From Ureibacillus chungkukjangi (GTDB taxonomy: Bacteria; Bacillota; Bacilli; Bacillales_A; Planococcaceae): a stretch of 64,000 nucleotides of DNA. The notes under the pieces are model-generated. The model had not been told where the DNA came from. It did no database searches and was given only the letters and a program-made list of their open reading frames with translations. Position 1 is the first letter of the stretch; each line of letters begins with the position of its first letter. Position numbers and translations under genes: made by a program. Below, one piece after another: positions 34,769-43,308 of the stretch. The stretch is taken from positions 62,001-126,000 of the forward strand of contig NZ_QJTJ01000008.1 of assembly GCF_003217295.1 (NCBI RefSeq). Direction: 5' to 3'.

Positions 34769-35458
34769 TTAAACCGTTGCACTTATTCTCTTTTGCTGAC
34801 GCTTCACCGGGTCTAATCTGCGTTCTATAATTCCAAGTATGATGTCAGACAAAATTGCCATTAAGGCTGTTGGCAAGGCACCCGCTAAAATAATGGCTGT
34901 ACCGTCCGTTGCGTTTGTACCTCGGATAATAATATCCCCTAATCCACCAGCACCAATGAATGCACCGATTGCCGTAATACCTATGGCTACTACAAGCGCA
35001 ATTCGAATACCTGTGATAATAACGGAGAGTGACAATGGCAATTCAACCATATAAAGCACCTGAATCTTAGTCATCCCCATACCACGCCCTGCATCTGTAA
35101 CACTTTTATTAATGGTTGTAATACCGACATATGTGTTTTTAATGATAGGCAGTAATGAGTAAAAGAATACCGTCACGATAACAGTAGTTTTGCCTAGCCC
35201 CAGCACAAGCATTAAAATAGCCATTAAAGCTAGTGCCGGTATTGTTTGAATAATATTTGCTAAGGTGATGACCACATTAGAGAGCTTTCCATATTTTGAA
35301 ATAAGGACTCCTAGTGGAATTCCTATAAGTGCAGCAAGTAATACACCATAAATAGAAATTAAAAAGTGATCTAAAAACTGATTAAATACATACCAGCCAT
35401 TCTCCTGTATATAAAACAAAAATTGCTCTGTTGTAGACATCTGTGTCATATCCTGCAT
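34769..35458 (-). CDS. opuCD: Compatible-solute ABC transporter permease OpuCD-like
   Basis: This 229-residue permease has five to six helices and the docking loop GRGMGMTKIQVLYMVELPLS, with IGAFIGAGGLGDIIIRGTNA, typical of OpuC/ProW-type permeases. It forms the channel with OpuCB for import of quaternary-amine osmoprotectants. It is the last gene of the four-gene operon and ends in a terminator. Confidence 0.88.
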   Translation of the reverse strand: MQDMTQMSTTEQFLFYIQENGWYVFNQFLDHFLISIYGVLLAALIGIPLGVLISKYGKLSNVVITLANIIQTIPALALMAILMLVLGLGKTTVIVTVFFYSLLPIIKNTYVGITTINKSVTDAGRGMGMTKIQVLYMVELPLSLSVIITGIRIALVVAIGITAIGAFIGAGGLGDIIIRGTNATDGTAIILAGALPTALMAILSDIILGIIERRLDPVKRQQKRISATV

Positions 35459-36372
35459 TACTCATCACCTCCTGAAAAGTAATCATGCTCATTCAAGAAG
35501 TCCTCTGCTACAACAGCTGGTTCGATTAAATTATTATCTGCTAGGAAGTTTAACTCCTGCATTGTTTTTGTTGAAATTTTTCCAACTAATCTTTCCATTG
35601 CAGCTTTGACTTCTGGATTTTTCTCAAGTAATTCATTATCTGCAAACGGACTCGCATCATATGGTGGGAAGAAGTTCAAATCATCCTCCAATACGACTAA
35701 ATCATAGGAAGCGATACGGCCATCTGTTGTATAGCCTAATACAACATCCAATTCTCCAGAATCGACTGCATCGTAAACTAAACCAATCTGCATAGGGTAG
35801 GTACGAGAGAAATCGAATCCGTACTCTTCAACGAACCCCTTATAGCCATCCCCTTCACGATTCATCCATGAAGTATCTACTCCAGCTTCGAGTTCACCTG
35901 CTACAGAAGCTAAATCACTTACGGTTTTTAATTTGTATTTTTCTGCCGTTTCTTTCGTCACCATAAAGGCATAGGTATTTTCAAACCCATACGAATCAAA
36001 GAAGGTTTGGTTGTATTGGCTTGTAAATTCCTTTTGTACGTAAGCCAAGGCTTCATCTGCATCTTTAATAGGCTCTGCCTGTAATGCCCCAGTCAAATCT
36101 GTACCTGTATATCTGACTGCTGATACATTGGCATCCCTATTAACCATTGCCTGATGGACTACCGTACTCGTACCGAGATTATTTATAACCTCTGCTTCTT
36201 CCTCTGTATAATGCTCAATCATATACTTCAACATATAGGCCAATATCTGGCTCTCTGTTGTTACAACAGAAGCGATTTTAATTGTGCCATTGCTTTTATT
36301 TCCTGTTAGCGAGCAACCACCTATTACTAAAGACAAAATAATGACACCAACTAGTAGGAGTTTTATTCTCAT
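35458..36372 (-). CDS. opuCC: Osmoprotectant-binding lipoprotein OpuCC-like
   Basis: This 304-residue binding protein has a signal ending VIGGC with lipidated C20. The mature part (TIKIASVVTTESQILAYMLK and VGTSTVVHQ-like LGTSTVVHQAMVNRDANVSA, later YTTDGRIASYDLVVLEDDLN) matches the OpuAC/OsmF-type substrate-binding proteins for glycine betaine, carnitine or choline. Its stop codon overlaps the opuCD start region and its start overlaps opuCB, indicating coupled translation. Confidence 0.88.
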   Translation of the reverse strand: MRIKLLLVGVIILSLVIGGCSLTGNKSNGTIKIASVVTTESQILAYMLKYMIEHYTEEEAEVINNLGTSTVVHQAMVNRDANVSAVRYTGTDLTGALQAEPIKDADEALAYVQKEFTSQYNQTFFDSYGFENTYAFMVTKETAEKYKLKTVSDLASVAGELEAGVDTSWMNREGDGYKGFVEEYGFDFSRTYPMQIGLVYDAVDSGELDVVLGYTTDGRIASYDLVVLEDDLNFFPPYDASPFADNELLEKNPEVKAAMERLVGKISTKTMQELNFLADNNLIEPAVVAEDFLNEHDYFSGGDE

Positions 36373-37016
36373 GAAGCACGACTCCCTTCAATTCTTAAGC
36401 CCTTAGGTGTTACTACTTTTTCTAATTTTGATAATAGGAAGTCAGCTAGCAATGCTAAAAGAGTAACAATCACTGCTCCACCAATGATCAATTCGGCTTG
36501 ATATAAATTTAAACCATTAAATATATAATCCCCTAGGCCACCTGCACCAATATAGGAAGCTAGCGTTGCCCATGAGATAACATACACTGCTGATAGTCGT
36601 ATCCCAGACATAATGACAGGGATTGCTAACGGAAGCTCAACTAACAATACCGACTGCAATGTTGTCATCCCCATGGCAATTCCTGCACCCTTTGTATTTC
36701 CATTCACAGAGCGCATACCGATAAATGTGTTATTCAAGATTGGCAATAACGAATAAATACATAATGCCACAACTGCCGGCACCTTCCCCACGCCGAATAA
36801 CGGAATCATTATAGCTAGTAGTGCAAGGGATGGGACAGTTTGCAAAACACTCGTGATGCTTAAAACGATTTTAGAGAGAAATTTTGATTTCGATAAAATA
36901 ATTCCAACTGGAACTGCAATAATGACACCTAAGGCTAAAGCAATCATCGAAATATAAAAATGCTCCCATGTTTTCAATAAGATATCTGAGCTGTTTTCAG
37001 TGAAAAAGGAAATCAT
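36369..37016 (-). CDS. opuCB: Compatible-solute ABC transporter permease OpuCB-like
   Basis: This 215-residue permease is paralogous to OpuCD. The conserved loop is GAGIAMGMTTLQSVLLVELP, and LASYIGAGGLGDYIFNGLNL follows. It overlaps both neighbours by four bases (ATGA type), the usual tight packing of opuC operons. Confidence 0.88.
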   Translation of the reverse strand: MISFFTENSSDILLKTWEHFYISMIALALGVIIAVPVGIILSKSKFLSKIVLSITSVLQTVPSLALLAIMIPLFGVGKVPAVVALCIYSLLPILNNTFIGMRSVNGNTKGAGIAMGMTTLQSVLLVELPLAIPVIMSGIRLSAVYVISWATLASYIGAGGLGDYIFNGLNLYQAELIIGGAVIVTLLALLADFLLSKLEKVVTPKGLRIEGSRAS

Positions 37017-38194
37017 CCACTAATCAACTCCTTCAAGTCTTCCGAACCAATCTGACCTTCAACTGAGACTTCTTGCTCTTCATCTCCCCAGATTGTGTCA
37101 TATACGATATCAACTATATTTGCACGAGTAACTAACCCGACCAAGCGGTGCTCCTCATCGACGACAGGGATATTTTTTAAGTTTCGCTTTAAAATTCTGC
37201 GAACAGAATCTTGTAATTTAGAACCAGTTTTTACGTAGAAGACTTCTTTTTCATAGCATTCTGAAACACTTTTTTTCGTCTTACGTGCACCGGTAAAGCT
37301 CTCTACATCTAAATATCCTTGTAGTCGATTGTCGCCATCAGTCACAAATAGCGTATCTACTCGTTTTTCCACCATTAAACGAATTGCTTCATCAAGACTT
37401 TTTTCGATTGTTATGGAGATAGGTTTGATCATTACTTCATCAACGGTTTTAACATTTGGTTTTTGTTGAATGAGGCGATGTGAACCGATAAATTCTTTTA
37501 CAAAATCATTAGCTGGGGCTGCTAATATATTATCGGGGGTATCAAATTGAATCAATTTCCCTTCATGCATAATTGCAATTCGGTCTGCTAGTTTAATAGC
37601 TTCATCCATATCATGCGTAACGAAAATAATCGTCTTTTTCAGTCGCTGTTGAATATCCTTAATCAAATCTTGAAGTGTATCTCGGGTTATCGGGTCAAGT
37701 GCTCCAAATGGTTCATCCATTAAGATAATGTCTTGGTTTGCAGCAAGGGCACGCAATACACCTATACGCTGTTGCTGACCACCTGATAGTTGGGCTGGGT
37801 AATAATCTAAGTAGGATTGGGGTAAATTGACAAGTTCAATCAAACGGCGAGCCGTCTCATCCTTCTTCTCTTTTGACCATTTTAAAAGCTGTGGAACTAA
37901 CGTGATATTATCCCGTATCGTCATATGTGGCATTAAACCAATTTGCTGAATTACGTAGCCAATACTTCTCCTTAAAGTAACGGCATTCATCTTGGTCAGA
38001 TCTTTTCCGTTCAAGGTCATCTTCCCACTTGACGGTTCAACCATTCGGTTAAGCATCCTCAGTGCAGTCGTTTTACCACTTCCACTTGTACCGATAAAAG
38101 CAATAAACTCTCCCTCTTGGATATCAAGGTTTAACTTATCGACAGCAACCTTGCCACCTCGATATACCTTCGTTAAATTTTCAATTTTTAACAT
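37013..38194 (-). CDS. opuCA: Compatible-solute ABC transporter ATPase OpuCA-like
   Basis: This 393-residue ATPase has Walker A GTSGSGKTT, signature LSGGQQQR and Walker B IILMDEPFGALDP. Two CBS domains at the C-terminus (about 250-380, with VDTLFVTDGDNRLQGYLDVE and KNIPVVDEEHRLVGLVTRAN) are known in OpuA/OpuC ATPases to sense ionic strength or cyclic di-AMP. The ATG at 38194 follows GGAAGGTGA by about 7 bases; a TTG two codons upstream is too close to that site. First gene of the operon. Confidence 0.9.
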   Translation of the reverse strand: MLKIENLTKVYRGGKVAVDKLNLDIQEGEFIAFIGTSGSGKTTALRMLNRMVEPSSGKMTLNGKDLTKMNAVTLRRSIGYVIQQIGLMPHMTIRDNITLVPQLLKWSKEKKDETARRLIELVNLPQSYLDYYPAQLSGGQQQRIGVLRALAANQDIILMDEPFGALDPITRDTLQDLIKDIQQRLKKTIIFVTHDMDEAIKLADRIAIMHEGKLIQFDTPDNILAAPANDFVKEFIGSHRLIQQKPNVKTVDEVMIKPISITIEKSLDEAIRLMVEKRVDTLFVTDGDNRLQGYLDVESFTGARKTKKSVSECYEKEVFYVKTGSKLQDSVRRILKRNLKNIPVVDEEHRLVGLVTRANIVDIVYDTIWGDEEQEVSVEGQIGSEDLKELISG

Positions 38195-38723
38195 TCTCAA
38201 TCACCTTCCTCACTATTAATGTTACACGGAATTCACAACAAAACAAAGAACTAGATTAATTGCAATATATAATTGTGACAAATTAACGAACTTTTTAGGT
38301 AATTTTTGTGACAATTTATCTACAAATATATTAGATTAAACAACCTCTCAATCTACTGATACAAAGCCATTTAGAACCCCTCCAAAAAATTTCAAATACA
38401 AGTAAGCTAAAAATAAGCTATTTGGATAAAAAAATTTTAGAGGCTTGACAAAAAGCCATACGACTTTTTTATTAGATACCCTTAAAAGTGAAGGTTAAAA
38501 CGCGAATATTAAAAAAGGAGAGATTTATTTCACTTTCGCGAATTAAAAGGAAGTCGCTTATCGCTAACTCACTGAGTAAAGCTCCAAATTTTGAGGGGGG
38601 AAAATCAATTTATAAAGCTCATCTGAAAGCGTTTGGCTGTTGATGATGCAGTTTGGGTTTGAAATGCTGGTGATTTGATTGATATAGCTTAGCAAATTGC
38701 ACTTCTTTGCAAATAACGACGGG
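38195..38723. other. Intergenic region upstream of opuCA
   Basis: About 530 bases. Two TTGTGACAA palindromes lie near the opuCA end. Further right is AAAAAAGGAGAG at 38510-38522 followed by an open 39-codon frame that begins only with ATT (38527-38643). No other gene, terminator or repeat was seen. Confidence 0.45.
38273..38314. promoter_or_regulatory. Paired TTGTGACAA boxes before opuCA
   Basis: TTGTGACAA, an odd-centred TTGT/ACAA palindrome, occurs at 38273-38281 and 38306-38314, 33 bases apart or close to three helical turns. On the minus strand the first box supplies a TTGTCA that could act as a -35 element. It may be the operator of a regulator such as a GbsR/OpcR-type protein; this is a guess. 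Confidence 0.45.
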
Positions 38724-39563
38724 TTAACTCAATTTAAAAGCTGAGCCCTTCAAAATTTCAGCTGCACTCATTTTAAACAATTCAGTTATGTCGTTGATAT
38801 CCTGATTCTCTATATATGAGCAGACGATTCTGTAGCCGATACAATAGCCACTCCAATGGGGGATTCCTTCTGCCAAATTACCATATAAAAATGAGAAGTG
38901 GTTATCCACACCCTTCACCTTTAATGCTGGCACAAAGAATTTTGTCCACAGGTCCAGACAGTTTTCCTGTGAATATCTCTTTGTCCACGGGGATAGCCAT
39001 TGCTCCCCATATAAGTTTTCCACAGCATATTCAGCCATCCCTTCCATAATTAATGTATCAAGCAACTCCGTTTTATATGGGGACTTATTTAAATAGGACA
39101 TTCTACAAATATGATGATACTCATGTGCCAGCAACGCCTTTAATTCTTCTGATTCTAGTTTTGCACCTACAAATAAAAATAGTAGTCCATTATAGGAAAC
39201 ACCGTTCTTCCTAACTTCCACACCTTCCATTATCGGTCGATGTTTTGTGAGAGGGTAAATGAAAATAGGCACATCCGGTCCACCCCATTCCTGTTGTAAG
39301 TACTTATATTCACTCCTAATGGTTTCCCATACTTGCTCATTTTCAAGATCCCTCAATATCTCATCGATTGCCGGACTCTCATCTGGATTAAACAATCCCC
39401 TTGTTAATAACTCTCTCTGGATATCTTCTGGTGTAGCTTGTGGAAAGAAATCCTTTAACGGACTGGCTATCAATTTTCGATGAACTTCTTCTAAGTTCCC
39501 CTGGAGGTTTTTAGATAATTCACTCAAGTTTTTTAGTATTGAAACCGTATCTTCTACTGACAT
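38724..39563 (-). CDS. Putative zinc metalloprotease, YjaZ-like (DUF2268)
   Basis: This 279-residue protein contains HEYHH at 147-151, the HExxH metal-binding motif, in ELKALLAHEYHHICRMSYLN, and a downstream glutamate in LIMEGMAEYAVENL that would be the third ligand. This matches DUF2268, represented by YjaZ of Bacillus subtilis. It has no signal peptide or membrane helix, so it is probably cytoplasmic. Substrate unknown. ATG follows AGAGGGAGAGAAA. It is a single gene. Confidence 0.75.
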   Translation of the reverse strand: MSVEDTVSILKNLSELSKNLQGNLEEVHRKLIASPLKDFFPQATPEDIQRELLTRGLFNPDESPAIDEILRDLENEQVWETIRSEYKYLQQEWGGPDVPIFIYPLTKHRPIMEGVEVRKNGVSYNGLLFLFVGAKLESEELKALLAHEYHHICRMSYLNKSPYKTELLDTLIMEGMAEYAVENLYGEQWLSPWTKRYSQENCLDLWTKFFVPALKVKGVDNHFSFLYGNLAEGIPHWSGYCIGYRIVCSYIENQDINDITELFKMSAAEILKGSAFKLS

Positions 39564-39698
39564 CTATTTCTCTCCCTCTTAAAACTATTATTTCTATAAT
39601 TTATTGCTTAATAGAAATATCCATTAGACTCCTAACATGTGTCAGCAAAAATAAGTTTCATATATTGATTATTAGTCTACTAAAAAGGAGGGAATAGG

Positions 39699-39950
39699 AT
39701 GCATCCAAGAGAAGCATATGCGCTTTGCTGCCGTCATATGGGAAAAAAAGTTCGCATTGTTGAAACGTCCGGCCGTCGACATGTCGGAACAATTACTAGA
39801 GTTGAAAGAAACATGGTTTGGATTATGCCAGAGAGTGGTTTTGGTGGATTGGGACTTGGTTTTTGGGGCTTCGGTGGTGGCGGATTAGGGATTGGCATTG
39901 CAATCGGTGCCATTGCGGGAATCTTTTTAGCAAACGCATTTTGGTGGTAA
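39699..39950 (+). CDS. Small glycine-rich protein, 83 aa
   Basis: The first 45 residues (MHPREAYALCCRHMGKKVRI, VETSGRRHVGTITRVERNMV) look like a small beta-barrel of the kind that binds RNA or surfaces. They are followed by a glycine/hydrophobic stretch (FGGLGLGFWGFGGGGLGIGI) ending ANAFWW, which may insert in a membrane or assemble in a spore coat. I do not recognise a named family. It follows AAAGGAGGG and has a strong terminator. Confidence 0.6.
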   Translation: MHPREAYALCCRHMGKKVRIVETSGRRHVGTITRVERNMVWIMPESGFGGLGLGFWGFGGGGLGIGIAIGAIAGIFLANAFWW

Positions 39951-40013
39951 TCTAGGTAGAAGTACAAAACTCGGCTAGAATAAAACGAGTTAATGTTATT
40001 CCTTAACCGTCAA

Positions 40014-40057
40014 AAAAGAATCTATTTTAGACACACACATCTAAAATAGATTCTTTT
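40014..40057. terminator. Bidirectional terminator
   Basis: AAAAGAATCTATTTTAGA (40014-40031) pairs perfectly with its complement at 40040-40057. It lies between two converging genes and can serve both. Confidence 0.88.
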
Positions 40058-40390
40058 CTACTTATTTAAAGTATCATTTTCAACTACATACTTTAATTTC
40101 GTTAATTTGTTATACCAGAATTTCTCATAGTAAGAGAGCCACTCCTGTAATTCCTTCAAGGGCTCGGGTTGCAGTTGATAGATTTTTTCTCTGCCGCTTT
40201 TTTCACCACGTACTAATCCTGCTTCCGTTAAAACATTGAGATGCTTCACAACTGCATTTCGACTTACTTCAAAATGAGAAGAGAGTTCGGCAATAGATTG
40301 GTTTTTTACCGAAAGTAGTCGAATTACTTCTCTCCTAGTTGGATCGGCTATTGCCTGAAATATATCCCCTTTTTGTAGTTCAGAACCCAT
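40058..40390 (-). CDS. ArsR-type transcriptional regulator
   Basis: This 110-residue winged-helix protein has QAIADPTRREVIRLLSVKNQ and SRNAVVKHLNVLTEAGLVRG, the ArsR/SmtB recognition pattern. It lacks metal-binding cysteines. Regulators of this subtype are commonly paired with SRPBCC (AHSA1) proteins, as here. Its ATG overlaps the stop of the SRPBCC gene by one base, so it is the second gene of the operon. Confidence 0.85.
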   Translation of the reverse strand: MGSELQKGDIFQAIADPTRREVIRLLSVKNQSIAELSSHFEVSRNAVVKHLNVLTEAGLVRGEKSGREKIYQLQPEPLKELQEWLSYYEKFWYNKLTKLKYVVENDTLNK

Positions 40391-40818
40391 TAAGCCTCAG
40401 CCACTTGTTTTAATTTTTGAACAATACCTGCCCAACCTAGATTCATTGTTTCGCGGATTGCTGATTGTGGACGCTGCGCTTTAGGAACAATCGCATCTCC
40501 TTCTTTCCATCCGCCATGGATTACAGTAAATTCTGTTTCACTGCCCAAATCCTTTAGAAGGAAAGATAACTCCCAGCCATCTGTATCCCATTGAATCGAA
40601 ATTTTGTTCGGCTCTTCAACTTCTATTACTTTACAAGGAGAAGGACCAAATGGGGATTGAACTGTAAATTCGTGTCCAACCTCCAATTTGAAATCACTTG
40701 GCATAAACCATTCAGCAATTCCTTGGGCTGTTGATACATATTCCCATACCTTTTGAATCGGTGCGTTTATGGCTATTGTTTGAACAATATCCGGTAGATT
40801 TTTATGTTCATTTGACAT
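40390..40818 (-). CDS. SRPBCC (AHSA1-like) domain protein
   Basis: This 142-residue START/Bet v1-fold protein has PDIVQTIAINAPIQKVWEYV and AEWFMPSDFKLEVG, and ends in AIRETMNLGWAGIVQKLKQV. Such proteins bind hydrophobic ligands. Pairing with an ArsR regulator suggests that it senses or detoxifies a small molecule. It is the first gene of the two-gene operon. Two spaced repeats lie just upstream. Confidence 0.82.
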   Translation of the reverse strand: MSNEHKNLPDIVQTIAINAPIQKVWEYVSTAQGIAEWFMPSDFKLEVGHEFTVQSPFGPSPCKVIEVEEPNKISIQWDTDGWELSFLLKDLGSETEFTVIHGGWKEGDAIVPKAQRPQSAIRETMNLGWAGIVQKLKQVAEA

Positions 40819-40843
40819 GTGATAAGTGCTCCTTTAAATCAAT

Positions 40844-40894
40844 ATATAACTATTAGGTGTTATTTGCCGATTATATATAACCTAAAGGTGTTAT
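40844..40894. promoter_or_regulatory. Paired operator-like repeats before the SRPBCC-ArsR operon
   Basis: ATATAACTATTAGGTGTTAT (40844-40863) and ATATAACCTAAAGGTGTTAT (40875-40894) agree at 16 of 20 positions and are offset by 31 bases, three helical turns. Each also has an ATAAC...GTTAT inverted repeat. This is a good candidate binding site for the ArsR-type regulator. Confidence 0.6.
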
Positions 40895-40919
40895 GTCAAA
40901 CTTCAACAGGAATTGGTAT

Positions 40920-41150
40920 TTAAAAAATGAAAATAAATATAGCAAATAGTAATGGAATTATCGTTAATATAAAACCGATTTTCGTCAGCTTCTTAATAAA
41001 TAAGAACACGATTCCAATAATCCAAAGCCCTACAAAAAAGGCATCATCATATACAGCTCTTTCAAAGCCGCCTTCCAAAATTGGTATGGAAATGAAAAAA
41101 GCAAAAATAGCTGTCCAAACAATATGTATAATTCTGTAAATATTAAACAT
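40920..41150 (-). CDS. Small membrane protein, 76 aa
   Basis: This 76-residue protein has three hydrophobic segments (RIIHIVWTAIFAFFISIPIL; DAFFVGLWIIGIVFLFIKKL; GFILTIIPLLFAIFIFIF). No family is recognised. It has an AAGGGAGG ribosome site and stands alone opposite the sulfatase gene. Confidence 0.6.
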   Translation of the reverse strand: MFNIYRIIHIVWTAIFAFFISIPILEGGFERAVYDDAFFVGLWIIGIVFLFIKKLTKIGFILTIIPLLFAIFIFIF

Positions 41151-41285
41151 AAGAACCTCCCTTTCTTCTATTTAATTACTAACGCGTTCATGCACTGAAA
41201 GGATTCGACATACAGTAATCTATACAATTATTCTAACCCTTATAAGCAGTGCTACATATAATAATACATTAAAGGGGTGAAAATT

Positions 41286-43043
41286 TTGTATTCGACAAAT
41301 GATCCTATAGAATTTAAACGACCTAATATTCTTTTTTTAATCGTCGATGAGCAACGTTACCCGCCCTGTTATGAAACCGAAGCTATAAAGGAATGGAGAA
41401 AGGAAAATTTAATTACACAAGAAATTTTACGGGAAAAAGGACTATCCTTTTTAAACCACTATATTGGCAGTACTGCGTGTTCTCCGAGCAGAACGACACT
41501 TTTTACCGGGCAATACCCTTCTCTCCATGGTGTAACGCAAACTACGGGGGCAGCCAAAGGAGCATTTGACCCAAACGTATTTGGGCTTGGAGCAAATACA
41601 GTTCCGACTTTAGGCAATTATTTTCGTACAGCAGGCTATCAAACATTTTGGAAGGGAAAATGGCATCTTTCAAGCGAGGGCATTTTGATTCCTGGTACAC
41701 ATAATGCCTTACCAAGCTATGATTCAAGTGGCATTTCTGATTCTTCAAAAGTAAAGCTCTATGGAATGGCAAATCGATTGAATGCATATGGCTTTGATGA
41801 TTGGATTGGACCTGAACCTCATGGAGCAGATCCTCGAAATTCTGGATCCTCAGCCAAAGTCGGGTTAAATGGACGCGATGAAATTTACGCAGAAGAGGTT
41901 GTGGAATTAATTCAATCATTGGAACAGAACCCGAAGTCAAGCCAGCCTTGGCTCATAGTCTCATCTTTGGTAAACCCGCACGATATCACTCTTTACGGAT
42001 CACTTTCTAGACTAAGCCCGCACTATAATTTTGAAATTGACCCTTCGATACCAGAGATTCCACCTTCTCCTACATCAAAGGAGGATTTACGTACAAAACC
42101 AAAGGCTCAAATGAGCTATAGAGATGTTTATCAGAACGCCTTTCAGCCAACAATTGACTCAGAATTTTATAGACAGCTATACTATTCACTTCACAAACGG
42201 GTGGACGAAGAACTATTCAAAATTTATACAGCCCTGGCAAATTCCATTTTCTACGAAGATACTATCATTATTTTCACATCTGATCACGGCAGTTTACTTG
42301 GGGCTCATGGTGGCCAGTTCCAAAAATGGCATAGCGCATATGAAGAAGCGCTGCATGTACCTTTCGTCATCCATAGTCCAAAGCTATTTGCCGAGCCTCG
42401 TGAAGCAGAAATGTTAACTAGTCATGTAGATGTTATTCCAACATTGTTAGGGCTAGCTGGCATCGATATAGATAAGGTGCAGGATGAATTACGTAAAACT
42501 CACTCTGAGGTACACCCTTTTGTCGGCAAAAATCTTACTCCTTTCATTAAGCGAGAAGAGCCTTTAATTCAGGTAAATGAGCCCCTTTACTTTATGACAG
42601 ATGACGAGGTGACAAAAGGCTTAAACCAAACAACAGTAGATGGTGAGCCCTATACACCTGTATGTCAGCCAAATCATATAGAGAGTGTCATTATAAAGCT
42701 GCCTACCGGTGAAAATGATACAGAAGAGATTTGGAAATATGTACGTTATTTTGATAACCCACAATTTTGGAGCTCTCCAAATTGTGAGGATATTGAAACA
42801 ACGAAAATTTTCACAACGAAGCTTTCAGATACAAAAGAAGCAAGCATGTTCGTCAATTCAACCAAAACCGAACCAGTAGAAGAGGAATATGAATTATATA
42901 ATCTAACTAGGGACCCTTTAGAAAAATGTAACTTAGTGCACCCTTTACACGAGACCCCTGAAATAAAATTAGTCCAGCTTCTCCTATCACAGGTGTTAAA
43001 GCAGCAACGAAAGCAAAAAAGAATTTACCCGAGTAATAAATAA
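41286..43043 (+). CDS. Sulfatase-family hydrolase
   Basis: This 585-residue member of the alkaline phosphatase/sulfatase superfamily has NILFLIVDEQRYPP with metal-binding aspartate near the start, CSPSR at 65-69 (the C-x-P-S-R motif whose cysteine becomes formylglycine), WKGKWHLSS, and FTSDHGSLLGAHGG for the second metal site. It lacks a signal peptide, so it is probably cytoplasmic, and may act on sulfate esters or choline-sulfate-like compounds. No maturase gene is adjacent. TTG at 41286 lies 8 bases after AAAGGGG; a GTG at 41277 overlaps that site. Confidence 0.8.
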   Translation: MYSTNDPIEFKRPNILFLIVDEQRYPPCYETEAIKEWRKENLITQEILREKGLSFLNHYIGSTACSPSRTTLFTGQYPSLHGVTQTTGAAKGAFDPNVFGLGANTVPTLGNYFRTAGYQTFWKGKWHLSSEGILIPGTHNALPSYDSSGISDSSKVKLYGMANRLNAYGFDDWIGPEPHGADPRNSGSSAKVGLNGRDEIYAEEVVELIQSLEQNPKSSQPWLIVSSLVNPHDITLYGSLSRLSPHYNFEIDPSIPEIPPSPTSKEDLRTKPKAQMSYRDVYQNAFQPTIDSEFYRQLYYSLHKRVDEELFKIYTALANSIFYEDTIIIFTSDHGSLLGAHGGQFQKWHSAYEEALHVPFVIHSPKLFAEPREAEMLTSHVDVIPTLLGLAGIDIDKVQDELRKTHSEVHPFVGKNLTPFIKREEPLIQVNEPLYFMTDDEVTKGLNQTTVDGEPYTPVCQPNHIESVIIKLPTGENDTEEIWKYVRYFDNPQFWSSPNCEDIETTKIFTTKLSDTKEASMFVNSTKTEPVEEEYELYNLTRDPLEKCNLVHPLHETPEIKLVQLLLSQVLKQQRKQKRIYPSNK

Positions 43044-43057
43044 TGTACAGGGGGATT

Positions 43058-43258
43058 TTCTGCTTGTGATGCAGTTCATTCTCTGGTTGAACTGCATCGT
43101 GGCTGTTTTTTCTACTCGCAATGCATTTCATCTCCCATATGAACTGCATCACACCGGCATTTTCTACTTATAATCTCCTATATGAACTGCATCGCATCAG
43201 CATTCACTACTTGTAACCCACTTCATCTCCCGTATAAACTGCTCCATACTCAGTTCAT
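43058..43258. repeat. Palindromic intergenic repeat, 52-bp period, four copies
   Basis: After the sulfatase stop, units begin at 43058, 43110, 43162 and about 43205. The first carries a perfect 11-bp inverted repeat GATGCAGTTCA/TGAACTGCATC; later copies decay, and the third is shortened by about 9 bases. Periods are 52, 52 and 43 bases. The core aligns with the repeat at 2.0 kb. Confidence 0.65.
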
Positions 43259-43261
43259 TCA

Positions 43262-43308
43262 AAAAAAGTGTCACTCCTGTCTCTTTCGATAAGGAGTGAC
43301 ACTTTTAT
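43262..43308. terminator. Bidirectional terminator between sulfatase and BstA genes
   Basis: AAAAGTGTCACTCCT (43264-43278) pairs perfectly with its complement at 43292-43306, with A/T tracts on both sides. Confidence 0.87.
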
